Below are positions 37,746-47,316 of a stretch of DNA of 64,000 bases, one piece after another. Origin of the DNA: Herminiimonas sp. KBW02. GTDB lineage: Bacteria > Pseudomonadota > Gammaproteobacteria > Burkholderiales > Burkholderiaceae_D. The stretch is from positions 1 through 64,000 of the forward strand of contig NZ_QAJP01000006.1 of assembly GCF_003852535.1 (NCBI RefSeq), given 5' to 3'. Below the pieces are notes generated by a model, which saw only the letters and a list, made by a program, of their open reading frames with translations, searched no databases and had not been told where the DNA came from. The first letter of the stretch is position 1. Each line of letters begins with the position of its first letter. Position numbers and translations under genes: made by a program.

Positions 37746-37811
37746 GCTGCCACTCCCTTGGCTGTATGCTTCACTCGCTGATTACTTTTTGTCGCATGCT
37801 TGGTGCAGTGC

Positions 37812-38714
37812 TTACACGCCCTTGTCGTTCGGATTCTTGAAGGCTTCCTCGATAGGTGGCGTCATCGGGAAGTTGATGTTCAAGCCTTTAGGCGGAATCG
37901 GCGTGGTGAACCATTTGGCGTAAATCTTATTGATCTCGCCGGACTTCATGACTGCACCTATCGATTTATCCACCAGCGCCTTGAACTGCGGATCGTCCTT
38001 GCGCAGCATCATGCTGTACGGCTCCTGGCTCAGAGACTCCGGCAGGATTTTGTAATCCGACGGACGCTTGGAGTTGGCGATCTGCCCTGCCAGCAGGATG
38101 TTATCCATGACGAAAGCGACGGCTCTGTCATCCGCCATCAGCAGGAAGGCTTCGGCGTGATCCTTGCCGTAGATTTCCTTGACCTGGATATTTTCTGTTT
38201 TCTTGTAACCCTTCAGCAGCGGCACCGAAGTCGTGCCGGAAGTGGTGGAGATAGTCTTGCCGTTGAGGTCGGCCAGGGTATTGATATTCGAAGTTTTCTT
38301 GACCGCTGCGGTCACATTGATCACGAAGTAGCTGGGACCGAAAGACACCTGTTCCTGCCGAACCTTGGAATTGGTGGTGGAGCCGCATTCGAGATCAATG
38401 GTGCCGTTACGCAATAAAGGGATACGATTACTGGAAGTCACCGGCTGCAGCGCCACCTTCAGGTTAGGCAACTTCAGGTCGGCTTTGACGGTATCGACGA
38501 TCTTCATGCACAGGTCGATCGCATAACCTACTGGTTGTTGCTTGTCATCAAGAAATGAAAACGGAATCGACGATTCGCGATAGCCGATAGTGATGGTATT
38601 CGTATCCTTGATCTTCTTCAGCGTGCCGCCGAGGTCCTGCGCCTGTACGGTCACAAAAGAACTGGCCATCAAGCCCGCACCTGCGGCCACTACAAGTAAT
38701 TTCTTCAGATTCAT
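37812..38714 (-). CDS. gltI: Glutamate/aspartate ABC importer, periplasmic binding protein
   Basis: A 300-residue periplasmic receptor. Signal peptide MNLKKLLVVAAGAGLMASSF... is cut after VQA. Family signs are the start of the mature domain (ITIGYRESSIPFSFLDDKQQPVGYAIDLC) and RIPLLRNGTIDLECGSTTN. The ATG at 38714 has a strong Shine-Dalgarno (AAGGAGACATC), so the longer ORF is rejected. A sigma-54 type promoter lies 42-57 nt upstream. It heads the importer operon and sits next to glutamate dehydrogenase. Confidence 0.95.
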   Translation of the reverse strand: MNLKKLLVVAAGAGLMASSFVTVQAQDLGGTLKKIKDTNTITIGYRESSIPFSFLDDKQQPVGYAIDLCMKIVDTVKADLKLPNLKVALQPVTSSNRIPLLRNGTIDLECGSTTNSKVRQEQVSFGPSYFVINVTAAVKKTSNINTLADLNGKTISTTSGTTSVPLLKGYKKTENIQVKEIYGKDHAEAFLLMADDRAVAFVMDNILLAGQIANSKRPSDYKILPESLSQEPYSMMLRKDDPQFKALVDKSIGAVMKSGEINKIYAKWFTTPIPPKGLNINFPMTPPIEEAFKNPNDKGV

Positions 38715-38755
38715 GATGTCTCCTTGAGGCATATCATCAGTTTTAAAAAGTATCT

Positions 38756-38771
38756 GGCAAATTTCAGGCCA
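38756..38771 (-). promoter_or_regulatory. Putative sigma-54 promoter of gltI
   Basis: The minus strand reads TGGCCTGAAATTTGCC. TGGC at -24 and TTGC at -12 have the required 12-nt GG-to-GC spacing (GG at 38769-38770, GC at 38757-38758). The predicted start near 38745 gives a leader of about 30 nt before the ATG at 38714. A sigma-54 promoter would link the importer to nitrogen control or to an acidic-amino-acid sensor such as AauR. Confidence 0.6.
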
Positions 38772-38835
38772 GCTCATTTCGTTGTCAACGCCTGCTAATT
38801 CATACGGCAGATTTCCAGACTATGCAGCTACGGCT

Positions 38836-40122
38836 TTAAGGATACAAGCCGCGCATCTCACGCGCCTGTAATACACGCGTACACCCGACGATGAAGGCAG
38901 CCGTACGCAAAGTAACCTTCTTCTCTTCCGCCAGCGCCCAGACTGCAGCAAAGGCTTCCCGCATGATGCGTGTCAGACGCGAATTGATTTCATCTTCAGT
39001 CCAGAAGAAGCTGGAAAAATCCTGCACCCATTCAAAATAACTGACCGTCACGCCGCCGGCATTCGCAATCACATCCGGCACCAGCAATATACCTTTGTCA
39101 TGCAGGATATCATCCGCTTCCGGTGTGGTCGGACCATTCGCACCTTCCAATACGATGCTGGCGCGGATTTGCGCTGCATTGTCGCGGTCGATTTGCTGTT
39201 CCAGTGCAGCAGGCACCAGAATGTCGCAATCCAGGCTCCAGAAACTGGCAGCATTATCCAATTGTTCCGCTTCGGGGAATCCGGCCACGCTGCCATTTTG
39301 CGCTACATACGCCTGCAAGGCAGGGATATTCAGGCCACTGCTGCGCACCACGGTGGCCGCATGATCCTGCACCGCCACCACCTTCGCGCCGGCGTCGGCA
39401 AACAAGCGGGCCGCCACACCACCGACGTTACCAAAACCCTGCACCGCTATCCGTGCGCCCTTGATCTCCAGTCCACGCTTGACCGCCGCTTCACAGCCGA
39501 CAACAAACACACCGCGGCCGGTCGCGTCATGTCGCCCCAGGCTGCCGCCCAGCGAGACCGGCTTGCCGGTCACGACGCCGGATGCAGTGCTACCCTGATT
39601 CATCGAATAGGTATCCATCATCCACGCCATGATTTGTTCATTGGTGTTGACGTCGGGGGCGGGGATGTCTTTGTTGGGGCCGATGATGATATTGATTTCA
39701 CTGGTATAGCGTCGCGTCATGCGTTCCAGCTCGGCTTTGGAGAGTGTTTTCGGGTTGACGCGTATGCCGCCCTTGGCACCGCCATACGGCACGTTGACAG
39801 CTGCATTCTTGATCGTCATCCAGGCCGACAGCGCCATGACTTCAGCCAGGCTCACATCCTGGTGAAAACGCACACCGCCCTTGCCGGGTCCGCGCGAGGT
39901 ATTGTGCTGTACGCGATAACCTTCAAAGTGGGCAACCGTGCCGTCGTCACGCTCGATAGGTACATCGACGATGAGGATGCGCTTGGGGCGCTTCATGGTT
40001 TCGACCCAGCGCGCCAGTGTGCCGAGGTAGGGCGTGACGCGGTCGATTTGCTCCAGATAAACACCCCACGCACCTATGCCGGGCGGTGTCAGATACGACG
40101 GTACTTCGTGCGGACTGGACAT
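38836..40122 (-). CDS. gdhA: Glutamate dehydrogenase (Glu/Leu/Phe/Val dehydrogenase family)
   Basis: Oxidatively deaminates glutamate, or makes it, using NAD(P). From the ATG at 40122 ([11 protein letters not shown]) it has 428 residues, with AGGAGCGCCCGC as ribosome-binding site. The catalytic lysine region is [37 protein letters not shown]. The dinucleotide motif is [14 protein letters not shown], and [13 protein letters not shown] is conserved. The gene is 65 nt upstream of the gltI promoter. Together with the importer it suggests glutamate catabolism. Upstream of it is 213 nt with A/T-rich repeats of GCAGGCAA type. Confidence 0.95.
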   Translation of the reverse strand: MSSPHEVPSYLTPPGIGAWGVYLEQIDRVTPYLGTLARWVETMKRPKRILIVDVPIERDDGTVAHFEGYRVQHNTSRGPGKGGVRFHQDVSLAEVMALSAWMTIKNAAVNVPYGGAKGGIRVNPKTLSKAELERMTRRYTSEINIIIGPNKDIPAPDVNTNEQIMAWMMDTYSMNQGSTASGVVTGKPVSLGGSLGRHDATGRGVFVVGCEAAVKRGLEIKGARIAVQGFGNVGGVAARLFADAGAKVVAVQDHAATVVRSSGLNIPALQAYVAQNGSVAGFPEAEQLDNAASFWSLDCDILVPAALEQQIDRDNAAQIRASIVLEGANGPTTPEADDILHDKGILLVPDVIANAGGVTVSYFEWVQDFSSFFWTEDEINSRLTRIMREAFAAVWALAEEKKVTLRTAAFIVGCTRVLQAREMRGLYP

Positions 40123-40368
40123 GCGGGCGCTCCTATATTTACCAAGCAGTGCCATACGTCATGGCGACAAGCATCAGAAACAGGACACAAGCAGGACAGC
40201 GAAACTTGCGGATGCATACAAGGCTAATGCAGGCAAGCTACAAGCAAGTTACAGGATTATGCAGGCAATTTATTCTAATCTCTTATCGCCTGCATGAGTA
40301 ATGATCTGAACTGAATCTTTCTTATAGAGCGCGGCTCTCCCACGGAGTTCCGTCCTGGCCGCAGAATC

Positions 40369-42264
40369 TCAGTACAGGTCAAAGGGCAGCTTGGCCGCTC
40401 CGCCCTTGTCAGGGCCCTCGCCCGGCTCACCTTCCGCCCCATCCTGCGGCGAAGCCAAAGCGTCATCCGGCCTGGCCTGCTGGCGCATCCACATCTGAGC
40501 GTACGCACCGTCTGCCGCCAACAACTGCATATGCGTGCCGCGTTCGATGATACGGCCACGATCCAGCACCAGTATCTGCGCGGCGTCAGCAATCGTTGAC
40601 AAGCGATGCGCGATGATTAGTGTAGTACGGTTTTGCGCGATTTCCTTCAGCTGTGCCTGGATCGCCTGCTCAGACTTGGAATCCAGCGCCGAGGTCGCTT
40701 CATCAAAGATCAGGATGGCCGGATGCTTGAGCAAGGTACGGGCAATCGCCACCCGTTGCTTTTCACCACCGGACAATTTCAGGCCACGTTCACCGACCAT
40801 CGTGTTGTAACCATCCGGCAACGATTCAATAAACTCATGGATATAAGCGGAACGCGCAGCAGCCACGATATCGTCATGGCTCGCACCCGGTTTGCCATAG
40901 GCAATGTTGTAGGCGATAGTGTCGTTAAACAGCACGGTATCCTGCGGCACTATACCTATCGCCTGACGCAATGAAGCCTGCGTCACATCGCGCACATCCT
41001 GCCCGTCTATCAGGATCGCGCCCTGGTTCACGTCATAAAAGCGGAACAGCAAACGCGACAGCGTGGACTTGCCGGAACCGCTATGCCCGACCACCGCAGT
41101 GGTAGTACCCGCGGCGATTGTAAAGTCCACATCGAACAGGATCTGGCGCTTTTCTTCATAGCTGAAATCAACATGCGAGAAACATACTTCCGCCCCCTGG
41201 GTTAGCAATGCCTGGGTACCCGGTTTATCCGCGATTTCCTTGTTTTGGTCCAGCAAGGAAAACAGGCGTTCCATATCGGCCAGGCTTTGCTTGATCTCAC
41301 GATAAATCACGCCAAGGAAATTCAACGGGATGTACAGCTGGATCATGAAGGCATTCACCAGCACCAGATCACCCAGCGTCATGGTGCCTGCGATCACGCC
41401 TTGCGTCGCACGCCACAGGATGAGCGTAACCGCGATGGCGATGATGCTGGACTGCCCTGTGTTCAGCAGCGACAGCGAAGTCTGCGATTTGACGGCCGCG
41501 GTTTCGTAACGCTTCAGGCCTTCATCGTAACGTTGCGCTTCGTAATCTTCATTACCGAAATACTTAACCGTCTCGTAATTAATCAGTGAATCGATGGCCT
41601 TGGTATTCGCCTTGGAATCCAGCTCATTCATGGTGCGACGGAAGTGAGTTCGCCACTCAGTGACAATGACCGTAAATGCGATATAGCTGACCAGCGCCAC
41701 ACCGGTGATAACGGTGAACCAGATATCGTAATGCAGCACCAGATAGCCAAGCACCAGCAAGATTTCTATCAGCGTCGGCAAGATACTGAACAGCGTATAA
41801 GAGATCAGCGAAGAGATACCCTTGGTGCCGCGTTCTATATCACGCGTCATGCCGCCGGTCTGGCGATTCAGGTGGAAGCGCAACGACAGCGCATGCAGAT
41901 GACGAAATACTTTCAGCGCGATGGTGCGCACTGCGCGTTGCGTCACTTTAGCAAAAGTATATTCACGCAACTCGGTAAACAAAGTCGTCGACAAGCGTAA
42001 CGCGCCATACGCCAGCAATATACCAAGCGGCAATACCAGCATCGCTTGCGTCGAGCCCGGTGTAATCGTCAGGCTATCGATCAGGCGCTTCAATACCAGC
42101 GGCACGCCGACGTTGGCCATCTTTGCACCGATCAGGAATGCGAGCGCCAGTCCGACCCGCCATTTGTAAGTCCACAAATACGGAATCAGGGTCTTCAGTG
42201 TGCTCCAGTCACTGCGATTGCTGACAGATGAAACAGGCTCGGATGGGACGGAATGGCGGCGCAT
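40369..42264 (-). CDS. ABC exporter, Atm1/HMT1 type (fused permease-ATPase)
   Basis: A 631-residue half-transporter. Six membrane spans occupy the first 330 residues. The ATPase half has Walker A GHSGSGKST at about 393-401, the signature LSGGEKQRVAIART and Walker B ILIFDEATSALD. Homology to mitochondrial Atm1 suggests export of glutathione-bound or metal-glutathione compounds. The C-terminal 35 residues are an unusual acidic, glycine/proline-rich tail. Monocistronic, divergent from the YciA gene. Confidence 0.9.
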   Translation of the reverse strand: MRRHSVPSEPVSSVSNRSDWSTLKTLIPYLWTYKWRVGLALAFLIGAKMANVGVPLVLKRLIDSLTITPGSTQAMLVLPLGILLAYGALRLSTTLFTELREYTFAKVTQRAVRTIALKVFRHLHALSLRFHLNRQTGGMTRDIERGTKGISSLISYTLFSILPTLIEILLVLGYLVLHYDIWFTVITGVALVSYIAFTVIVTEWRTHFRRTMNELDSKANTKAIDSLINYETVKYFGNEDYEAQRYDEGLKRYETAAVKSQTSLSLLNTGQSSIIAIAVTLILWRATQGVIAGTMTLGDLVLVNAFMIQLYIPLNFLGVIYREIKQSLADMERLFSLLDQNKEIADKPGTQALLTQGAEVCFSHVDFSYEEKRQILFDVDFTIAAGTTTAVVGHSGSGKSTLSRLLFRFYDVNQGAILIDGQDVRDVTQASLRQAIGIVPQDTVLFNDTIAYNIAYGKPGASHDDIVAAARSAYIHEFIESLPDGYNTMVGERGLKLSGGEKQRVAIARTLLKHPAILIFDEATSALDSKSEQAIQAQLKEIAQNRTTLIIAHRLSTIADAAQILVLDRGRIIERGTHMQLLAADGAYAQMWMRQQARPDDALASPQDGAEGEPGEGPDKGGAAKLPFDLY

Positions 42265-42380
42265 AGGTAAGGTTTGCTCAGATAGTTTATGCTTCGGGTT
42301 CCGGATTGTAGCCGCTAATAAAAATAACGACAGGACTTAGCTACAGAACTTAACGATAGAGATCATTCACAGGAGACAAC

Positions 42381-42797
42381 ATGGCAAGCGAACACCACAC
42401 AGACCTGCCCGCAGGCAAAATTCCACAGATGCGGGTAGTCCCCATGCCGAACGACGCCAATATGCACGGCGACGTATTCGGCGGCTGGATCATGTCGCAG
42501 GTCGATCTGGCAGGAGCAGTCTGTGCCACACGCCGCGCCAATGGCCGCGTCGTCACCATTGCGGTGAACTCATTTTTATTCAAGCACCCGGTATTCGTCG
42601 GCGACCTGCTGTCTATCTATGCCGAGATCGTCAAGGTCGGCAACACGTCGATTACCGTGAATGTGGAATGCTATGCGGAACGCAATCGCCTGGAAGTGGA
42701 AATCGTGAAAGTAACGGAAGCGACGCTGACCTATGTTGCGACTAACGATGATCGCAAGCCGCGTCATCTGCCACCAGCGATCCCGCCGCATAAATAA
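42381..42797 (+). CDS. yciA: Acyl-CoA thioesterase, YciA type
   Basis: A 138-residue hot-dog-fold thioesterase that cleaves a wide range of acyl-CoAs. Markers are MPNDANMHGDVFGGWIMSQVDLAGAVCATRRANGRVVTIAVNSF (the helix that holds the active site), VKVGNTSITVNVECYAE and the C-terminal TYVATNDDRKPR. A strong ribosome-binding site (AGGAGACAAC) precedes it. It converges with fadD, which makes acyl-CoA, and a terminator lies between them. Confidence 0.9.
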   Translation: MASEHHTDLPAGKIPQMRVVPMPNDANMHGDVFGGWIMSQVDLAGAVCATRRANGRVVTIAVNSFLFKHPVFVGDLLSIYAEIVKVGNTSITVNVECYAERNRLEVEIVKVTEATLTYVATNDDRKPRHLPPAIPPHK

Positions 42798-42857
42798 AAT
42801 TGATGCAAGCTGGCACTATCATAAGCAAGTAGCGCAAGTAGCCAAAAAAACATCATA

Positions 42858-42896
42858 CGCCATGTCCGTCAGCGCGGACATGGCGCATATTTTTTA
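42858..42896 (+). terminator. Terminator of yciA
   Basis: A perfect 11-bp stem CGCCATGTCCG (42858-42868) with CGGACATGGCG (42875-42885), followed by CATATTTTTT. A run of A upstream (42844-42850) may let it also act on the converging fadD transcript. Confidence 0.82.
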
Positions 42897-42897
42897 A

Positions 42898-44580
42898 TCA
42901 ACTCGTTTTTATCTCGTCGCGTAATTCACGACGCAGAATCTTGCCGACGTTGGACTTCGGCAATTCAGTACGGAACTCGATAGACTTCGGTTTTTTGTAA
43001 CCGGTGAATTGTTCCTTGCAATACGCCATCAGCTCGGCTTCAGTCAGTGCCGGATCACGCCGCACGACGAAGAGTTTGACCGCCTCGCCGGTATGCTCAT
43101 CCGGCACGCCTATGCAGGCACACTCCAGTACGCCTGGATGTGCGGCCACCACGCCTTCGATCTCGCTCGGATAGACATTGAAGCCCGAGACCAGGATCAT
43201 GTCTTTCTTGCGATCAACGATCTTGGTGAAGCCGCGCTCATCCATGATGCCGATATCACCAGTCTTGAAGAAGCCATCCGCCGTCATCGACTGGGCAGTC
43301 TCATTCGGATTGTTCCAGTAACCGGCCATCACTTGCGGACCGCGTATCGCAATCTCGCCGGCGCTGCCATGCGGCACTTCGTTTTCGTTACTGTCTATGA
43401 TCTTCAGCTCGGTCGACGAAACCGGCAAACCGATGGTGCCGGTGAACTCATTGGTAGTAGGCGGATTGGCGGTCGCTGTCGGCGAGGTTTCGGACAAGCC
43501 ATAACCTTCGCAAATCGCGCAACCGGTTACCTTTTTCCATTTGTCGTTAACGACTTGTTGCACTGCCATGCCGCCGCCATTACACAACTTTAGCTCCGAG
43601 AAATCGACCTTGGCGAAATCCGGATTGTTCAGCAAGCCGTTGTACAGGGTGTTCACGGCTGGCAAGAAGTGCACCTTATACTTCATCAACTCCTTGATGA
43701 AGCCGGGAATGTCACGCGGATTCGGGATCAGCAGATTCATCACGCCCAGGTGCGTCCCCAGCATGCCGCAAGTCGTCAGCGCGAAGATGTGATACAGCGG
43801 CAAGGCGCAGACAAAAATCAGCTGTTTATCCTTGGGCAAGGTACCCAGCACCGGTGAAATCCACGCTTCGTTCTGCAATACATTAGCGATGATATTGCGA
43901 TGCGTGAGCATCGCACCTTTGGCTGTTCCTGTGGTGCCTCCGGTGTATTGCAGGAAAGCGAGGTCCTGATGTGTCAGCGTCGGGCGCTGCAGGGTCATGC
44001 CTGCAGCCTGGCGCAACACTTCCTTGAACTGCACCGCTTGCGGCAGCGAGTAGGCCGGCACCATTTTCTTCACATGGCGCACCACGAAATTGACGATGCC
44101 ACCTTTCAGCCCGCCAAACAAATCGCCCATGGTCGCGACGATCACATGCTTGACCTGCGTGCTGGCAATTACCTTCTCGAGCGTAGCTGCAAAGTTTTCC
44201 AGAATGATGATGGCTTCCGCACCGGAGTCGGTCAGCTGATGCTCAAGTTCACGCGGCTTATATAAAGGATTCACATTGACGATCACGTAACCGGCGCGCA
44301 AGACTGCGGCGATGGCGATCGGATATTGCAACACGTTGGGCATCATCAGTGCGATGCGCGCACCTTTTTGCAAACCCAGGCTTTGCAGCCAGGCACCGAC
44401 TTCGGCGGAAAGATGATCCACCTCACGATAGGTAAGGAATTTATCCATGCACACGCAAGCATGGCGATCCGCATATTTCTGGAATGATTCATCCAGTAAT
44501 TCAACCAGGGAACTGTAACGTGCAGGATCGATTTCTGCCGGTATGCCTTCTGGATATGACTTGAGCCAAAACTTGTCCAT
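42898..44580 (-). CDS. fadD: Long-chain fatty acid--CoA ligase
   Basis: AMP-forming synthetase that activates fatty acids for beta-oxidation or lipid synthesis. It is 560 residues. The AMP-binding signature YTGGTTGTAKGAMLTHRN lies near 211-228. The later motifs include EGYGLSETSP, GFFKTGDIGIMDERGF (with the hinge D) and NVYPSEIEGVV. The C-terminal lysine is in PKSNVGKILRREL. The ATG at 44580 (MDKFWLKSYPEGIPAEI) with GAGGTGG before it is preferred to GTG at 44586. Confidence 0.95.
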   Translation of the reverse strand: MDKFWLKSYPEGIPAEIDPARYSSLVELLDESFQKYADRHACVCMDKFLTYREVDHLSAEVGAWLQSLGLQKGARIALMMPNVLQYPIAIAAVLRAGYVIVNVNPLYKPRELEHQLTDSGAEAIIILENFAATLEKVIASTQVKHVIVATMGDLFGGLKGGIVNFVVRHVKKMVPAYSLPQAVQFKEVLRQAAGMTLQRPTLTHQDLAFLQYTGGTTGTAKGAMLTHRNIIANVLQNEAWISPVLGTLPKDKQLIFVCALPLYHIFALTTCGMLGTHLGVMNLLIPNPRDIPGFIKELMKYKVHFLPAVNTLYNGLLNNPDFAKVDFSELKLCNGGGMAVQQVVNDKWKKVTGCAICEGYGLSETSPTATANPPTTNEFTGTIGLPVSSTELKIIDSNENEVPHGSAGEIAIRGPQVMAGYWNNPNETAQSMTADGFFKTGDIGIMDERGFTKIVDRKKDMILVSGFNVYPSEIEGVVAAHPGVLECACIGVPDEHTGEAVKLFVVRRDPALTEAELMAYCKEQFTGYKKPKSIEFRTELPKSNVGKILRRELRDEIKTS

Positions 44581-44686
44581 CTCCACCTCTATTCTTTTTT
44601 GTGGTTAGAGTGATTGCCCGCTGATTTTGCTTGCATGCTGCTTTAGGTGTTGCACATGAACCCATTTAAGGCCACTGCTCACTATG

Positions 44687-44716
44687 CTGCCCAGATAGCT
44701 TGATGCTATCGGGCAG
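44687..44716. other. Inverted repeat in the gap between the peptidase gene and fadD
   Basis: CTGCCC-A-GATAGC pairs with GCTATC-GGGCAG (44687-44699 and 44705-44716) around TTGAT, with one bulged base. No T-run follows on either strand. It lies downstream of the peptidase gene and upstream of fadD, so it could be a 3' end stabiliser or an operator. Confidence 0.45.
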
Positions 44717-44763
44717 AACGAGGATGTGCAAGCATTTTGATGACGGATCAGACCAGGCCGCTA

Positions 44764-45876
44764 TCAGCGTGCGCCTGCCTCTTTATGCGACACCTGCGGC
44801 AAAGCCGCAGCCAGGCTGGCCAGGCGCTGGTCACGCTGTATCTTGTCCTGCTGCGCCAGGGCAATCACGGCATGGTAAAAGCCAGTGAAATCCTGCTGCT
44901 CTTGCAGCAAGGCGCGGAAAGCCGGTACCTGGCCGTTATAGGTCGCGACCGATACCAGATGCGCGTTCGTCAGGCCCTGCGCAAACCAGCGATCATAGGC
45001 GGCATAACCATGCCAGCTTGCTTTCAGTTGTTGATAATCGTCCCGCAATGCAGCAAATATCTCCTGCTTGGTCTTGCGCTTGGCTGCGTCCGTGCGATCC
45101 GACGCATAGTTCTCGACCAGCTTTTGCCGATACTGAATCAGGAGCGCGAGGAATTGCTGCTTGCGCGCCTGTGTCGTCAGATAGGCCTGCCGCGCCTTTT
45201 CATCACCATGGCGTGCAAGCCAGCGATCCACACCCACCTCCTCTACCGCCGTCGCAAACGATTCATTGAATTGCGTATCGCCCTGCACATACACCACCTG
45301 GTGTGCCAGTTCATGAATCATCAGGCGCGCCACCTCGGCGTCCGGATAGTTGATAAAGCTAGACAGCACCGGATCCTTGTACCAGCCCAGCGTCGAATAG
45401 GCTGGCACACCCATCACCTGCACGTCATGACCGGAAGCTCGCAATTCAGCGGCAAAAGCCTGTGCATCGGCTTCACTGTAGTAACCGCGATAGCTGACGC
45501 AGCCAGCGATAGGAAAGCACCATTGCAAAGGCTGCATCGATAACTCAGGCGTCGCCACCACATTCCACAAAGCGTAAGGCCGCTTCAGGTCGGCATACTT
45601 TTGATAGGTGCCGTTATCTGGCAAGGCCAGCTCATCGACTGCGAACTGGCGGATTTGATTCGCCAGTATCAGACGTTGCCGCAGCTTCGGGGCCAGCTCA
45701 GGATCCAGCAATAAATCATCTATCGGCTGCGCCGCTGCCATCAAAGATGATTGGCCGTGTGTCGCCTGCGCGTAGTAGTTCAGCTGTGCACATCCGCCCA
45801 GCAGCAATGCACACAGCAGCAGGCCCGCGCGCCAGCGTGACCGGGGAGCAGCAAGCGATGTGCGGGATATATTCAT
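44764..45876 (-). CDS. Putative aminopeptidase lipoprotein (COG4324-like)
   Basis: A 370-residue predicted zinc peptidase. The lipobox LLLGGC near residue 29 is preceded by a basic N-terminus. The HExxH metal motif is HELAH at about 188-192 (ARLMIHELAHQVVYVQGDTQFNESFATAVEE), with the downstream glutamate as likely third ligand. It belongs to a conserved but poorly studied family annotated as predicted aminopeptidase. Probably anchored to the outer membrane facing the periplasm. Gene neighbours do not show its substrate. Confidence 0.82.
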   Translation of the reverse strand: MNISRTSLAAPRSRWRAGLLLCALLLGGCAQLNYYAQATHGQSSLMAAAQPIDDLLLDPELAPKLRQRLILANQIRQFAVDELALPDNGTYQKYADLKRPYALWNVVATPELSMQPLQWCFPIAGCVSYRGYYSEADAQAFAAELRASGHDVQVMGVPAYSTLGWYKDPVLSSFINYPDAEVARLMIHELAHQVVYVQGDTQFNESFATAVEEVGVDRWLARHGDEKARQAYLTTQARKQQFLALLIQYRQKLVENYASDRTDAAKRKTKQEIFAALRDDYQQLKASWHGYAAYDRWFAQGLTNAHLVSVATYNGQVPAFRALLQEQQDFTGFYHAVIALAQQDKIQRDQRLASLAAALPQVSHKEAGAR

Positions 45877-46075
45877 TTTTCCTATTCGTTCTTACAAAAT
45901 CGCATATGCAGCCAGCTGCGCCGGATTTTTTTGCTGCATCTATTCTATTACGCCTGCTGCCCCATTACGCCGGCACGCTAGTTGGCGTAAGATAGGGCTC
46001 TCTTGCGGCAGGAAATCTATCCTTGTTGCAAGATAAAACCACTGCAGCACTAGCGCGCAGGAAAGTGGAGACGCC

Positions 46076-47266
46076 ATGAAGTTGATCGACCCCATCATTC
46101 AGTTTCACAACGAAATCCAAGCGATACGTCGTGAAATCCATGCTCATCCCGAGCTTTGCTTTGAAGAACACGATACCGCCGAACTGGTCGCGAAGAAGCT
46201 GACCGAATGGGGCATACCCGTCGTCCGTGGCCTCGGCGTCACCGGCGTGGTCGGCATCCTGAAAAACGGCAACAGCCAACGCGCGATTGGCTTGCGTGCC
46301 GATATGGATGCACTGCCGATACTGGAACTCAACACTTTCGCGCACGCATCAAAAAACAAGGGCAAGATGCACGCCTGCGGTCACGATGGCCATACCGCCA
46401 TGCTGCTGGGGGCTGCACATTATTTGTCTCAAAATAAAAACTTCGACGGCACGATTTACCTGATCTTCCAGCCTGCGGAAGAAGGCGGCGGTGGTGCCAA
46501 ACGCATGATGGATGAAGGTCTGTTCGAAAAATTCCCGATGGAAGCCGTGTTCGGCATGCATAACTGGCCGGGCATTCCGGTCGGCCACTTCGGCGTGACC
46601 CCTGGCCCGATGATGGCATCCAGCAATGAATTCGAAGTCGTGGTCACCGGCAAAGGCGCGCATGCAGCCCAGCCGCACAAAGGCATAGATCCGATCATGG
46701 TGGCGGTGCAGATCGCGCAAAGCTGGCAAACCATCATCACGCGCAACAAGAGCCCTATCGACGCCGCAGCACTATCGATCACGCAGATCCATGCCGGCAG
46801 CACCACCAATGTCATCCCGGATGACGCGACGCTGGTTGGTACGGTACGCACCTTTGATCTGAAAGTACTGGATTTGATAGAAAGCCGCATGCGTGCAATC
46901 GCCGAGCATACGGCGGAAGCATTCGATGCCAGGGTCAGCTTCCACTTCAAGCGCAACTATCCGCCGCTGATTAATCATGCGAAAGAAACTGCTTTTGCGG
47001 TCGAGGTATTGCAAGGCATCGTCGGTGCCGAGCATGTGGATGCACAGGTAGAGCCCACTATGGGCGCCGAAGATTTTGCGTTCATGCTGCAGGGCAAACC
47101 CGGCTGCTACGTCTTCATCGGCAATGGCGAAGGCGATCACCGCTCAGCCGGACACGGACTGGGGCCATGCAATCTGCACAACCCCAGCTATGACTTCAAT
47201 GATGATTTGCTGCCGATAGGCGCGACCTACTGGGTACGTCTGGCGGAAAACTTCCTCAAGAACTAA
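46076..47266 (+). CDS. M20 family amidohydrolase (hippurate hydrolase-like)
   Basis: A 396-residue metallo-amidohydrolase of the HipO/IAA-amino-acid hydrolase type. Metal-binding motifs are HPELCFEEHD, GLRADMDALPI, MHACGHDGHTAMLLG, FQPAEEGGGGAKRMM and MGAEDFAFMLQ, and the lid domain contains GKGAHAAQPHKGIDP. It cleaves N-acyl or N-aroyl amino acids, but the exact substrate is not shown. GGAG precedes the ATG. It is a single gene. Confidence 0.9.
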   Translation: MKLIDPIIQFHNEIQAIRREIHAHPELCFEEHDTAELVAKKLTEWGIPVVRGLGVTGVVGILKNGNSQRAIGLRADMDALPILELNTFAHASKNKGKMHACGHDGHTAMLLGAAHYLSQNKNFDGTIYLIFQPAEEGGGGAKRMMDEGLFEKFPMEAVFGMHNWPGIPVGHFGVTPGPMMASSNEFEVVVTGKGAHAAQPHKGIDPIMVAVQIAQSWQTIITRNKSPIDAAALSITQIHAGSTTNVIPDDATLVGTVRTFDLKVLDLIESRMRAIAEHTAEAFDARVSFHFKRNYPPLINHAKETAFAVEVLQGIVGAEHVDAQVEPTMGAEDFAFMLQGKPGCYVFIGNGEGDHRSAGHGLGPCNLHNPSYDFNDDLLPIGATYWVRLAENFLKN

Positions 47267-47316
47267 GGTCATGAATTGGTCGCGCAACATCAGATTGCGC
47301 GACCACATTCAATCAA

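Noticed and set aside
39100-40227. 375-residue plus-strand ORF opposite gdhA
   Set aside because: Antisense shadow with low-complexity His/Arg-rich sequence.
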